Below, one piece after another: positions 1-12,770 of a stretch of 64,000 bases of DNA; position 1 is the first letter of the stretch; every line of letters begins with the position of its first letter. The translations under genes and the position numbers were made by a program. Below the pieces are notes generated by a model that worked only from the letters and a program-made list of their open reading frames with translations, made no database searches and was not told the origin of the DNA. The DNA comes from Hirudinaria manillensis (Eukaryota > Annelida > Clitellata > Hirudinida > Hirudinidae), in the NCBI GenBank assembly GCA_034509925.1, contig CM067537.1, forward strand, positions 5,766,001-5,830,000. Reading direction: 5' to 3'.

Positions 1-2235
1 CGAACAAGATTTTCCCGGACGGATTTGAATCTTTTTACGGCTTTTTCCCCAATTAATTAATTAATTAATTATTTTTGTAGCAATTCATCATCAGCCTCAG
101 ATATTGCAAAGATAGAGTTCTTTTTTTTGGATGCTCGTGCTTAGAAAATTAAAAATATTAAAATTAGATATTAATAATATGAACGTTGATAATTGCAAAG
201 ATGCATAGAGAAGCAGTTGCACTGTTCTACCCTTCTCTGACATTACTTGTAAGTGTAAATATTTTGCACATTATACCTGACATATTCAGAAGTCGTGGAG
301 TGGGACGATAAATAAATAAATAAATAAATAATTAATTAAATAAATGAATAAATAAATAAATAAATGAGTCCAAATCATTCATTTTACAAACCCCATCGTA
401 ATCACAATTTCATATAAAGACTGGTTGAAATATTTTAATTTTATTATTATTATTAATATCACTTTTTATTTTATTTTATTTTTACGACAAAAAATATTTA
501 AAAACAAAAAAAAACACAAAATTAAATGGAAAACTCAGACCCAAGTTAATTATATTCAAAAAGGTTTTAGCTGACCTTTGAACCCTTTGAACCCTTTGAA
601 CATTTGCCGTGTTTTCAACTCTTGAAAGTAACTTTCAGAGTTCGTCTTTGAACTGAATAAGCAGCTCTTTTATGTTTGTTTTTTAAGATTTAAAAAAAAA
701 GGAATTATAAATTGAAGGAAATATTAATTTATCTGTTGCTATATTATTTATTTATAATATTTATGCAGCATGTTATGTTACAATGTGGCATGGTTTTGGT
801 CATTGACTTTGGCATGTTGTACGAATGAGTGAAATCAAGATCTGAATATTAATGGTTTGCAATCAGTTTATTCTTGCAATTCAAACAGCATTATTCTTTT
901 TTTCTATTACATTAGCTGATTTAAGAAATTATCAAATCACTAGCTGTTATTATAACTAATTAATAAATATTATTAACAATTTAAAATTAATCATTTAAAA
1001 TTTTACATGTAATGGTTTATGACTTATAAATATGATAATTTATAACTTATAAATATAAGTAACTTCTTCGTAAGCACAGACGACGCTGTAAACCAACAAA
1101 CAAACATCCAGCCACCCACCCATCCACTCGTCTACACTCGTTTCAATCCAGTTGAGAAAATGTTGATTAGCGTAGGAAGGAAGGGAAGACGGAATGTGGG
1201 CTCACGTGATGAATGAATGAATGAATGAACGAATGAATGAATGACACAACTCCTCTAAAGATTTAAAATCTCATTTTGGATTCATTTATAACAACAACTG
1301 CTCATCCATTGTCTTTCCTTCACTCAACTTAGGAGCTGGAAACTCACTGCGTTCCAAGAGAAATGAAATGAGAGATGGTCAAACGATTGATGACATGAAA
1401 AGGACATTTGATGATGACGTGAGATTTTTTATGACACTGAATGTCACGATGACATTTGGCCGTTTTCACGACGTCATCGACTCAGACATTGACTTTTCCA
1501 TATTTGCATTCAACATTCCAACGGTTTAAAAGTCATCATAAGTGGTTTTTCAATAAATATGGAGGCAAAGTAAACAGCGATGAAATTATCTTTGATGAAG
1601 ATGACGAAGATGAATGACGTTGATGATTGCCACGTTGGTGCTAAGATGGCGATGATGACGACGGTGATGATCTCCATTCATCGGGTAGAGTATAATGTCA
1701 CGTCAACAATTGTCAGTTTCCATAGTACCCAGTAAACACAAGCCTTTGAAGTTGTTTATGGAGAAAAGGAAACGAAGATGAATGAGTTATTTTGGATGAA
1801 TAACACAAAACAGTAACACAAGACGTGGCTATGTTATATTAAATGTCATTAACATCATCTTAAGCAGTTTGTGATGATGATTTCAAATCAGAAAACAATT
1901 TCGGTGTATCTGGTCAAGATTGTAAGATGTTGGAGAGCTATATTTATTTATATTATATTATTTCTATACAAAACAATAAGATATTATAATTAATCATCAT
2001 TTCATTAATAATTTAAACGATTATTACTGGCAATAATATTTCAAATTATAATCGGATGTAATAAATAAGTTCCACATTCATACATTAATTATTATTATTA
2101 TTATTTTAATTGTGTTATCGATATTTGATCGAATTTAATATTTTTGTTGTTATGGTTTTTCTCAAAAGAAGTGTTGAAGAAATCAATAGAGATTTTTTAT
2201 TTAAATCTTAATTAAAACTCATTTTCAGTTCTCAG
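1..2235. other. Gene-free AT-rich stretch
   Basis: I see no credible exon here. The stretch holds an (AAAT)n tract at about 308-365, a (GAAT)n tract at about 1209-1243, and between about 1390 and 1690 several ATGACG/GACGTCA-like words. Otherwise it is AT-rich non-coding sequence. Confidence 0.7.
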
Positions 2236-2237
2236 AG

Positions 2238-2343
2238 GGAAGGATGGACGGATAGATAGATGTACGGTCGGATGGATGGATGGATGGATGGATGGATGGA
2301 TGGATGGACGGGCGGACGGATGGATGGACGGGCGGACGGATGG

Positions 2344-2374
<31 letters not shown>

Positions 2375-2497
2375 AACGGATGGATGGATGGATGGATGGA
2401 TGGATGAACGGATGGATGGATGGATGGACGGAAGGATGATGGATGGATGGAATGGATGATGGATGGATGGATGGATGGATGGATGGATGGATGGATG
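2238..2497. repeat. (GGAT)n microsatellite, about 260 bp
   Basis: The stretch is almost entirely GGAT/GGAC tetranucleotides with interspersed variants (GGAC, GAAC, GGGC). Read on the minus strand it gives a long open frame of Pro-Ser-Ile-His repeats. That frame is a by-product of the repeat and not a protein. Related CATC/CATT repeats occur at 4405-4612 and GGAT/GGGT repeats at 17041-17105, so this motif recurs in the left part of the window. Confidence 0.95.
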
Positions 2498-2499
2498 AA

Positions 2500-3160
2500 A
2501 CCTCCATCAGTTCCAAGAATTGTTCACTGAAACTGTTAATGAATTTAAATATATAGTGTTAATTCCTTTTTTTAAAGTATTATTTATTTGCTCATGCAAT
2601 CCGAATTAATCTAAAATATTATTATCAAAAATTGTTTTTTTAATATTATTAAAGAATTGTGTAACATTTCCAATTCATTTCAGATGGCAGAATGTTAAAT
2701 CAATCATTGTTTGAAATTAAATGTCGAAAATATTATTATCAATTACATATATTAAAATAATAACATTTTTTAAAATAATAATAAAATAAAACAATTATGA
2801 TTATAAAAAAATACAAATAAAAAATGTTATTATTATTATTTTATTATATTTATGTATATGTACTTGCAAGACTTTAATCTGTTTACAGCCTGCACGACAC
2901 AATATAATTTACACCTTTGACAGGAAATTCATAAGGAACCTTCCATGCAAATCACACCTTGATTGGTAATCACCTGTACTTCAGGTTAGGAGGAATCCGT
3001 CAATAAGAACTAAGATATTCTAGGCTTTCAATGATCAAACATTAATAATAATCAAAATAATAATATGGCTAATAGTTGAATTAAATAAAAATAAATGCAA
3101 ATTTGATTAATTAAATTATGTTAATTAATAATAATATTATTATATAATATAATATTATAT

Positions 3161-3207
<47 letters not shown>

Positions 3208-4404
3208 TAACAAGTATATTTGAATAAGTATAATAATAATAATAATAATAATAATTATTATTATTATTATATGTGCAATAATAATAATATCATTATTATA
3301 TTGTTATTAAATACTAATGTATTTAAATAAGTTATATTGGTTAATTATGTCAATTCACACATCAACTCATCAAATATTTTTGATTCACTTTTTTTTTAAT
3401 TCTTTAACACCGATTAAATTCGATTTATTAATTGATTTTTAAATTAATAATAATTAATTTTTAAAGTAAAATATGTTGCTGTTTTTTCTTTTTCAAAAAT
3501 TTACGTTTGACAGTTTTATCTTCCCTTTTCAGGATTTGATGGACAAATGGAATTATAAGTTAATAAATTTTTAAACAGTTTTGAAAAACATATTTTTTTT
3601 TTAATTCTTGGTTATCCTTTTTTGAAGTTTTTGAAGTGGTTACTTGTTATTTTAACTAAATAATTTAAGAATATAAATTTTTATTTGGTTAAAATTTATC
3701 CTTTGAACTCCAAGTGAATTTGTGCGGACATTTGCATGGAAAACTGTATTGAAGATTCCAGGGATTGTGGACTTTTACTGACGCGATTAAATTTATTAAA
3801 AATATTTTTTATATTTGGGTTCTGATGTCAAAATCCGTGATTACAGTGTGATTGAAATAGTAATTCAATCAATCAATCACATTCACTTTAATCCGACGGC
3901 AAATCCGAAATCAGAATTTCTAAATTGGAGCAAATAAAAAAAAATAAATATTATTTTTATAAAAGGAAAAAATTGACATAAAAATTTAAGAGGATTTTGT
4001 TGACGATGTCAAAATTTCCCGAATCTCCCAGGATGTCATGTAACTCTGTTTCCAGATTTCCAGAAACTAATCCTGATGAAATGTTTTCAATTTAATTATT
4101 AATCCATAATTGATTTTATTCAAGAATATCTTCAATTTCGAACTGAATTCCAAGTATTCTAAGAATTCCGAAATATTTCTGGACATTCGGAAACAAATTT
4201 GTGATGGATTTAATCGCCTTTTTGATCAATTTTCGTCTAATATCTGAAATATTCTGGTCGCAAACAAAGAAAACGAGGTTAGAATAAATTACTAAGTTTT
4301 CTTCTCGCTCCTTTGTCGACGATTTTCCTTATTTTCATATTTAATTTATTTTTTAATGGATCCCCTCAGACCTTTTTATGGATCAAATTGCCGAAATCAT
4401 CCTC
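2500..4404. other. Gene-free AT-rich stretch with (AAT)n tracts
   Basis: No coding signal is visible. (AAT)n/(ATT)n runs are prominent at about 3165-3210 and 3230-3275. The part from 2880 to 3030 is less repetitive and contains an octamer-like ATGCAAAT near 2945, but no gene is attached to it. Confidence 0.65.
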
Positions 4405-4612
4405 TCATCTCCGCGACTACTCTTCATTCATCCATCGCACATTCACGTGTCCATCAATCCGATGTATTTATCCACCGCTCTATCCATCATTCATTCATCA
4501 CTCCAATCCTTCTTACGCTTAGCCATCTGTCCATCTATCAATCTTTGTGTAGCCATCCACCATAAATCCACAAATCTTTTTTCATCCATTCATTCATCCA
4601 TCCATCAATCTC
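4405..4612. repeat. Degenerate (CATC/CATT)n repeat
   Basis: Diverged CATC and CATT tetranucleotides produce three overlapping plus-strand open frames rich in Ser, Ile, His and Pro. The overlap of all three frames and the periodic composition show repeat-derived openness, not coding sequence. An (ATA)n tract follows at about 4728-4783. Confidence 0.8.
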
Positions 4613-4799
4613 CTCCAGATATTTATCTCACGGGGGTCCAAAAATCCCAGCAGATAGTGGTTTTCATTTCGACATCTACGATGTTCTATAATATAATATA
4701 ACAACAACAATAATTGAGATGATGATGATAATAAAAATAATAATAATAATAATAACATTAATAATAATAATAATAATAATAATTTTGCTATTAAATATT

Positions 4800-7200
4800 C
4801 TTATTATCAATATCGCTTCTATGCAACACATCCAAATGAATAAATTTGAGATGAGAATCGAAACTAATTTTCACAAATGGATGGAAAAAACGCTCAACAA
4901 TTTGAATCAATGAAAGGTCATCAAGTACTTGAAACTGAATTTTAAAAATTCTTCTTGTGGTGCGCTCTAAAATGCATTGCATGGAGAACAATTACGTCAT
5001 CATTTCATTAAGAGGATATTTAAATTTAAATAAATTGATTTGAAATTACATTATTAAGACTTTCCATGATGTATTATTTTTAATTTTTACTTTATTTGAT
5101 CGTATTTAATTTTTTACGTGACCGTAAATAGAATTAAAAGTCTTTGAGGGAACGTCTTAATTTAGATATAAAATGCAAAAATTATTTTACGTAATAATCA
5201 TAATAAATCAAGATTTATCACAAAATACGACGAAATATAATCTCTCAACACCACGTCATGAGAGCAACTAACAATGGAAAAGGTGATACTGGAAAAAAAA
5301 AACTGAAAATAATAAATCAAAATGTTTGGAATGACTTGGAGCTGGGACGTCCGAAACACGAACGAGAGACTGATTGAATGAGAGTATGATTGATGTCTTC
5401 TCGGTTGAAAGGAGTCGACGAAAAGATCATAGCAGCGTCAATCAGGATCCGAGTCAGGGCGAAAGATGGATGAAAGACAGAAATCTTTCAATTGAATTCC
5501 TGAGTTGTTTGAAGAGGGCAGAGGTTGGGGGAATCTCCTTTCATTGGATAAACAAATCTGAGTCTGAAGTGGGCAGGAGATATTGAGGACCCAATGAAAG
5601 GTAAGATGATGAATCGACATTCGCCAAGGTTACAATGTCGATCTGTCTTTATTTAATATATTATTTTATTTTATTTTTTTTATTATTTTACATATTATTT
5701 CTTCTTCATTTTCAGGTTCGACTTCATTGTTTATTTTGCTCGTTAAGAAGTATTAATTTATTTAAATTATGTTTTTAATGACAAAACGTTTGGTAGCGAG
5801 AGTCGCATTTCATGGTGATATTGTTTGTCTCTTAAGTCTCTTCTGTTATTTCTTGGGTTTTTTGGGAGGGGGTAGAGGTGAGGTAGGTGGAGGTTTAGGT
5901 TTGTTTCATCGAATGGCTTTTTGTCAACTTTGTGCTGCTTCATGTGCTGATTGTATCCATTACTGTCAACTTATGAGGAACATTTTACTTGGAAGGACCC
6001 ATGGAATTAAATATTTCTTTAAAAATTATTATTTTTTAAATTAAATATTCCATCTTTGTAATGATTTTCGATCAAATTTATTTGATGTATTCTCATTAAT
6101 TACTTCTTACAATGAATGTCCAATCCAAAAAATTCACATTTAATCATAATTTTAAGTAAATTATAATAATCTTTAAGGTCCTTAATCCAAAATAGCGTTT
6201 TAATACTTAATCCATAATAGAGTTTTATTAGCTGCAATTATTCCAACGGCCAGCATCGTCATCATGACCTCAACGTTCATTGGCTGCGTGTGGACACAAG
6301 ACACACAGGATGATTAGAAGAATTAAGACCACTCCTTCCTCACTGAGGAGTTTTTTTGCCTTCAAAAAATACCTTCCCATCCAAAAAAATATTTTCCTGT
6401 CCTGGAAAAAAATTGAGAAATAAATATTGATTGACAATTCCTGCCACTCCAGACTTTTCTAGCGCTTATTCTGGCTTTGACGCTGTTCATGACGTTCGGA
6501 ACTGCTCGAAGTGTTTATCGCTACTCCGACAGTTTGAGGCTCAAATTGCTGTTTCAGCGCCCACAAAAAAAAAGGATTGGAAAACGTGCCACTACAATTC
6601 GACGATGTCTTCTTTCAAGAAGCGCGGAATTAGCGCAGGACGATGAACTTAATTGATGGATGGACGTTCGGAGGTAAAAAATTGGATTGTTTGTTTCAAC
6701 TTAAGTTGGAAATAAAAACTAATTTAGCTGAAAATAAAACCAAATTAAGTTCAGGACTCGAGCGAAGGAATCGTTAGTTTCAGCCTGAAATCCTTAACGA
6801 GTTTTAGGCATTTAACACTCGAATTGCTTAAAAATATCTCACCCGATTTATCGCCCAAAAATTATTGAAATCGGTTTTTAAATTATATTTTATTTTTTTT
6901 AATAAAAGATTTTATTTTGAATTGAAATATTCCTCAATAATGGTTAAGTAATAAAACATATATAAAAATAAATACATAATAAAATGATATAAATGCATTG
7001 CAATCAGTGCTTATTGTGATTACGAAAGAACAGAGAAATAAATCTAAAAACGTCACGAAAGCAAGAATAATTCTCCTAAGATTCTCATCCTCCCTCGACG
7101 GACTTGAATTGGAAATCTCAGTGGAATTACTCTCCAGAACCGGATTCGTTTTTCATTTCCCGACCATCCTTCATTCAGATTAATTAAAAAGCTAATCAGA
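4800..7200. other. Gene-free stretch
   Basis: Several short open frames exist (for example 5374-5586 and 5769-6044 on plus), but none shows a recognisable domain or convincing codon bias. I see nothing I can annotate as a gene. The island near 6430-6650 is a little richer in GC, without a recognisable product. Confidence 0.55.
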
Positions 7201-7204
7201 AGAA

Positions 7205-7508
7205 AATATATATATATATATATATATATAATTCAACGAGATCTAAGCATAGAGTTAAAGAATGGAATTTATTTATAAAATATATTTAAATATAAATATA
7301 AATATATTTAAATATATTTATATTTATATTTAAATATATTTATATTTATATTTAAATATATTTAAATATATTTATATTTATATTTAAATATATTTATATT
7401 TAAATATATTTATATTTATATTTAAATATATTTATATTTATATTTAAATATATTTATATTTATATTTAAATATATTTATATTTATATTTAAATATATTTA
7501 TATTTATT
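7205..7508. repeat. (TA)n tract followed by a 22-bp AT-only satellite
   Basis: A (TA)n run at about 7207-7231 is followed from about 7275 to 7508 by an array of a 22-bp unit made only of A and T (aaatatatttatatttatattt), with some shortened units. The first part of the array reads as the inverse complement of the rest, so the block is strongly self-complementary. A similar but distinct 23-bp AT-only array lies at 24365-24480. Confidence 0.9.
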
Positions 7509-7509
7509 T

Positions 7510-10300
7510 AGTGAATGTTTCCCTCTAGCGTGAGTGAGCGATGAAAAGAATATCCACTGGAAACTTAGCCGATGTTATTAATGATCTTAATTAGTAACAG
7601 TCCAACCAATATAATGGACAGATGCAGATGGCGCTTTCTTCGGCAGACGAGTGTAAATTAAACTTTCAGGAAAAAGAAAAACAATTAATTGTTCGCTGAA
7701 TGAACAATTATGAAAATTAAGTTGAATATTCTAAATTAAAAAAAAAAAGGTCACTGACCTTTAAAACTCGGCGAAATGTCGACGGACAGATGGACGAAAG
7801 TTCCAATTTGATGGAAGTTATTTGGTCGGGTTGGTGGGATTCAAGTTTCCAAGTGATTCTTGAATCTGTTTTCTTTATTCGTTCGATGTTCTTTCACCAT
7901 CGAAACTCAGATGCTTTGAAAGGAGGCAGGTTGTCATATACGACTCCACAGTCTGAATGGACGGACGGACGGACGGAGGACGAGTGGGTGGGTGGGTGGT
8001 TAAAAGGATGACTTGTGTTTTTTATTCTTAATAATTCTTAAAAATAATACTATGTAATTTAAAAATTAAATAATGCCATTTAATTATTTAATTAGAATTT
8101 AATCTAGTTATACTATAATTATATGATAATATAAATTAATTATATAAATTAATCACAATTTAATAATATTATGTAAAAATATAATTTAAATTAAAATTAA
8201 TATTAATTCAATTAAGTCAATTTGTTAATGATAAACATGGGCATCGGAATGAATCTTACTGAGTGAACCCGGAAGCACTTCCAATCGAAGATCACGCTCC
8301 ACTGAACGAGGTTTTTTCCTGAAATTCGAGCAGACGACTTATTCTACTCCTTATTCTTGGCGCGACGTTTTTTTTTCTCATGGCGCTAAAGATATTTTTG
8401 CAGATTTAAGAAACAAATTCCGAGTTTTATTCTGTATTTATTGTATATTATTTGAAATAATAAATTTAAATATACTAAAATTGCTTTGGTGCGAAATAAC
8501 ATGAATAAATAAAAATATTATTAAAATAACATATTACAATTAATTTCATGCTATTCGTGACATTAATTTACTTGTTGCAGAATTTAATCTTTACGATTAA
8601 AATTAATAACTTTTACTGCAATGATAATGATGATCACAGTGGTGGTGATGATGATAATGATGATGATGATGGTGGTGTTGTTGTTGGTGGTGGTGGTGGT
8701 GGTGGTGGTGATGATGATGACGATGATGATGGCGGTGGTAAATATGGTTAAGCAAGGCTCCCAAGAGGCAATCACCTGAAGCATCAAAACAACCTTTGAA
8801 CACCCCTTCAATCCAGCCTATCATCCATCCATCCATCATCACTTGAGAATCTTTTTTCTTTCAGATGATATTTTTAGAACCAAGTAATTATTTGCAATTA
8901 AATGCGATTTTTCTGTTCTAAAAAGTAAAACCGCACCAACGAATACTAGTTGGCTTTATTGTTAAATATCAAGTGAATCATCAGCAGAAATATAATTTTA
9001 ATAATAATAATAATCATCATCATCATCGTCGCCGTCATCATCATCATTGTCGTCGTCGTCATAATCATCATCATCAATATCAGTTTCATCGTCGTCGTCG
9101 TCATCGTTCATCACTCCCAATGAATTATGAGTTTCCGGAAGCAACAGACAAATCCCTGGAGTTGAAGATGGAATGCAATCCTTGCTTTTGGAAGAAATTC
9201 ATGGCTTCAATGCGTGTCCATCTCTGTTTATTGAGTGTTTTCTGTGACCGTGAGACGTTGTGCTTCGGTTTTATTCAAGGCGAAATGTCTGGAAGACACA
9301 AATCAATTCGAGAAGTACCTTCCTCGAATTTCGTGAAGGTTTTTAAGAGATTTTTAAATTTAAACTTAAGAAAGGCACTTGTGGTTATGTAATGATGACG
9401 GAGGTGATGACGACGACGACGACGATGATGATGATGATGATTCCAGCACCTCTCAGAGTATTAAACAATTTGATCTCACCGAATTAAACAAATTCAATTG
9501 GAGTGAAGTCCAAGGTCTATAAAAGGTGGTGGAACGGAAGGCGATAACAGGTGGTTAAATGTACGTTCACCAAACCCCCACAGGGTTATCGGGACCAGAG
9601 CAGGTTCAATCCAATTAGACACGCTCCAGTGAACTTCGTTGGGGGGGGTCGTGCCGTAAATAAAAAAGACGAAATAACTAACGTCCGTATTAATGATATG
9701 ACTAATATTGCTACTTTTAATATTGATATTATAATTTTAATATTAAAGAATATTTAATTATTATATTAATAATGTAATGTTATTATTAATTAATAATTAT
9801 ATTATTATTATTACAAAACATTCTTAAAATCAAATATTAAGTTGTTATTCCAATTATTAGTTCAGTGAATTAATATTGATTGTGTCACCATTTATAACAT
9901 GTTATGCTTAAAATAAATTTTCTTTTGAAGAATTTTGGTTGATTTGTCCTTCAAATTTCAGAATTTAACATTCAAATCTCTCTTCTCAACATCAGACGAC
10001 ATGGCTGATATTAAAAATAAACAAATAAATTTTATATTTATTTAAAAAGGATCTAATTATAAAATATTATTTTTATTTTATTAAAAGTATTTTTTTATTT
10101 TTACCTGAAAATTCTAAAAAAAAAACATTCACGCTCCTTCCCATTTCGCATCACATTTGCAAGTTAATTTCAAAATAACAAAACACGTGCATACATTATT
10201 CTGACTGTTAAAAGCAACTGTCACATTATTTATTATAATTTATAATAACTCTCATAATTATACCTACCGCTAGCGAAGAGGTATGACTGGTCATAATTGT
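7510..10300. other. Gene-free stretch rich in GAT/GGT/CGT trinucleotide repeats
   Basis: This interval contains GGAC/GGGT tetranucleotides near 7960-8000, GAT/GGT trinucleotides at 8620-8745, CAT/CGT trinucleotides at about 9015-9110 and GAC/GAT at about 9405-9442. The open frames here encode His/Arg/Asp/Gly homopolymers and are repeat artefacts. I see no exon. Confidence 0.65.
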
Positions 10301-10317
10301 CGTTTCATTGAACCCAA

Positions 10318-10571
10318 CTGTCACATTCATCTGATGCACCTCATAATTCACCTGACGCATCTCACGATTCACCTGATGCACCTCATAATTCACCTGATGC
10401 ACTTTATAATTCACTTGATGCATCTCACAATTCACCTGATGCACCTCCTAATTCACCTGATGAAACTCATAATTCAACTGATGAAACTCATAATTCACCT
10501 AATGCATCTCACAATTTAACTGATGTACCTTCTAATTCACCTGATGAAACTCATAATTCACCTGACGCATT
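10318..10571. repeat. 21-bp minisatellite, about 12 copies
   Basis: Tandem units of 21 bp approximate ctcataattcacctgatgca, with point variation between units (cac/cat/aaa endings, ataa/acga/acaa/ctaa starts). Because 21 is a multiple of three, open frames persist on both strands: plus reads as an IHLMHLI-type heptad and minus as a VHQVNYE-type heptad. There is no start context, splice signal or flanking coding sequence, so I treat it as a minisatellite. Confidence 0.93.
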
Positions 10572-10574
10572 CAT

Positions 10575-11512
10575 GCATGTGAGCATACAAACAGCTAGTA
10601 ATTTTTTTCAAAGAAATTGTTGCCATGGTCATACAAAGAGATACAAGTATTATTTATTAAAACCTTCTCTTGTAGAGCGAGGCAGTAAAAACAGACCGTT
10701 AAGAATTTTTTGCGAGGGTGGCTGGAATTATTTAGAATTTCATTAAATATTCTCGATTGAGGTTATCTCGACAATTAATGACGAATTTAATTTTTAATTT
10801 TAATATTTCTTATTATATTCCATCAATTATTATTTAATTTAATTATTATTTAATTTTATAAACGTCGACTTAGACGCGTGGAACATTGGTTTATCAACGT
10901 CATAATATACATAATATTTACATATTTTTACGTAGTTATAATTTCGTGAAAGTCTTATTGTTTTGTTGAATATGAATCGGAACAAATCACTATCAATTAA
11001 TTGCGAAATGAAATAATTATTATTTTCTAATTTTTAACAAAAACACAAATTCAAACCTTATTAAACACACGACTAAATAGCACCTATTTGGCACTCGGCC
11101 AACAAAAGTTGATGAAAATATGAAGACAATGAATGAATGTTTATCATTCCCAGCGGAGTGATTAAGTGATGATCAATTACTTCGCTCAGGAGAAAGTAAG
11201 TTGATAAGGGTTGTTGGGTGATAATGGTTGCTGGTCTTGAAATTATTTCGTTATTTAATACGTTCGTTGTTCATGAAACGTTTTATATAGTTATGTAATA
11301 ATTAATCGCAACGAAATATAATTTAACACAATACTTGGATAAATCATTTAAATAAAAGCATCGTACGATGTAGTTAGCATTTATAAACATTTACAACATG
11401 AAATTACGGTATAATAAATACATTTAATAAACAAATCACATTTTAATTGCAACATTTATTATTATTATTAACCAAATAAATAAATAACATTTTGACCCCA
11501 TTCCCACCCCCC

Positions 11513-11543
<31 letters not shown>

Positions 11544-12530
11544 AAAAAACAGAAGCGTTTCAAACCGGACAATTTGTGAAATAAAAATTTGCTAAAAAGC
11601 TCGAATAATTCCGGAAATCTGAAACGATTGCTCCTCCTTGCGGCCAGAAAATTAACGCTTCTTTTGTGTGCCTAAAAAAAAAAATATGAAACGATTTGCT
11701 TTTAAGACTCAATTAATGCACCGATGCATCACTGGGGAATGCAATCAATCCATTCGGACGATGAAGTCCTCGTTCAACACCATCTCGAGCGTATCGTCTG
11801 GCTCCATCGTCTGGAAATTGAGCCGCCATATTTTCAGCCATATTTGCCGCCATCTTGCCGCCCAATGATCGTCCTTGAATCTTCTCAGAGGCGAAAGGTG
11901 GACGGTGTTTTTATATTTCCCATCGCCTGAACTCCGTGACTTTTTTTACTCGGTTTTATCGACGAAGCCATGCGCAAAGAATATTCTCCATCTTTTGACA
12001 GGCGATGATGGTTAAGGCGACGATTACGATGACGACGACGATGAGGATGATGATAGTGATGATAATAGTGATGATGATGATGAGGATGATGATGATCTTG
12101 TGATGGCGATGATGGTGATTGTGGTGGTAATGATGATGATGGTGACTCCAGGACGATGATGATGACGCCAGTAAAGTGTAGATAAACACAGTGACGATCA
12201 AACGACCCCATACGACTTTCATTGGCAGCACTCGGAACTGATGCTTGAACGTGATTGGTTTCAACATTTCATCCAATTGAAGAAATAAAAAGACAATGTA
12301 CAATAAAAGACCAGAAATAATTTGAATATAATTTTTATTTAATCTAATAAATTCCTAAATAAATATCATAGATCCCAAGTGATTGGGACAGTGACTGCAC
12401 TCCATAATAAATATATTTATTAGCTTTTATTTGTTTAACAATTTATTAATTAAATTAGTAAATTACTAATTATTAATGTAGTCATCAAATTATTAATTAA
12501 ATCTTGTTCATTAACTTATTTTTATTTTCC
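10575..12530. other. Gene-free stretch
   Basis: I see no supportable gene. The stretch holds a poly-C/poly-A junction at 11507-11549 and a GAT/GAC trinucleotide block at about 11998-12165. The block creates long minus-strand His/Ser/Pro and Ile/Val frames that are artefacts. Confidence 0.6.
11507..11549. repeat. C27-A16 homopolymer junction
   Basis: An uninterrupted run of 27 C is followed directly by 16 A. Such a tract is expected to be length-variable and prone to sequencing error, so the exact copy number is uncertain. Confidence 0.95.
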
Positions 12531-12629
12531 AGGCATGTTCAATTTGGAAAAAAGGAAAACAGAGGCTGATGTCATCAATAAGACATTAGATGGTTTCCAT
12601 TCCTCCGACTTAATGAAGCTTTCCTAGAG

Positions 12630-12766
12630 ACTCCTCCATAACCAAAACAAGACAAAAAGACAAAACAAGACAAACCAAGTCAAGACAAAACAAAACAAGA
12701 CAAGACAAGGCAAAACAAAACAAGACAAAACAAAACAAGACAAGACAAGACAAGACAAAGAAATAC
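12630..12766. repeat. (AAGAC/AAAAC)n repeat in the GPCR leader
   Basis: A pentanucleotide repeat of the type CAAGA/CAAAA runs up to about five bases before the ATG at 12771. If transcription begins upstream, most of the 5' untranslated region is this purine-rich repeat. A pyrimidine-rich tract ending in AG at 12531-12532 could be the acceptor of the exon that carries it. Confidence 0.85.
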
Positions 12767-12770
12767 AAAG

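Noticed and set aside
2232..2516. 94-codon minus frame of PSIHPS repeats
   Set aside because: It is the translation of a GGAT microsatellite; all frames are open only because the repeat lacks stops.
8973..9392. 139-codon plus frame beginning with His/Arg runs
   Set aside because: The first third is a trinucleotide repeat, the rest has no domain, splice context or homologue that I recognise.
10318..10571. CRISPR-like array
   Set aside because: The 21-bp units are contiguous with no unique spacers and the genome is eukaryotic.
11885..12303. Two overlapping minus frames of over 100 codons
   Set aside because: Both lie over a GAT/GAC repeat and encode His or Ile/Val runs in different frames.
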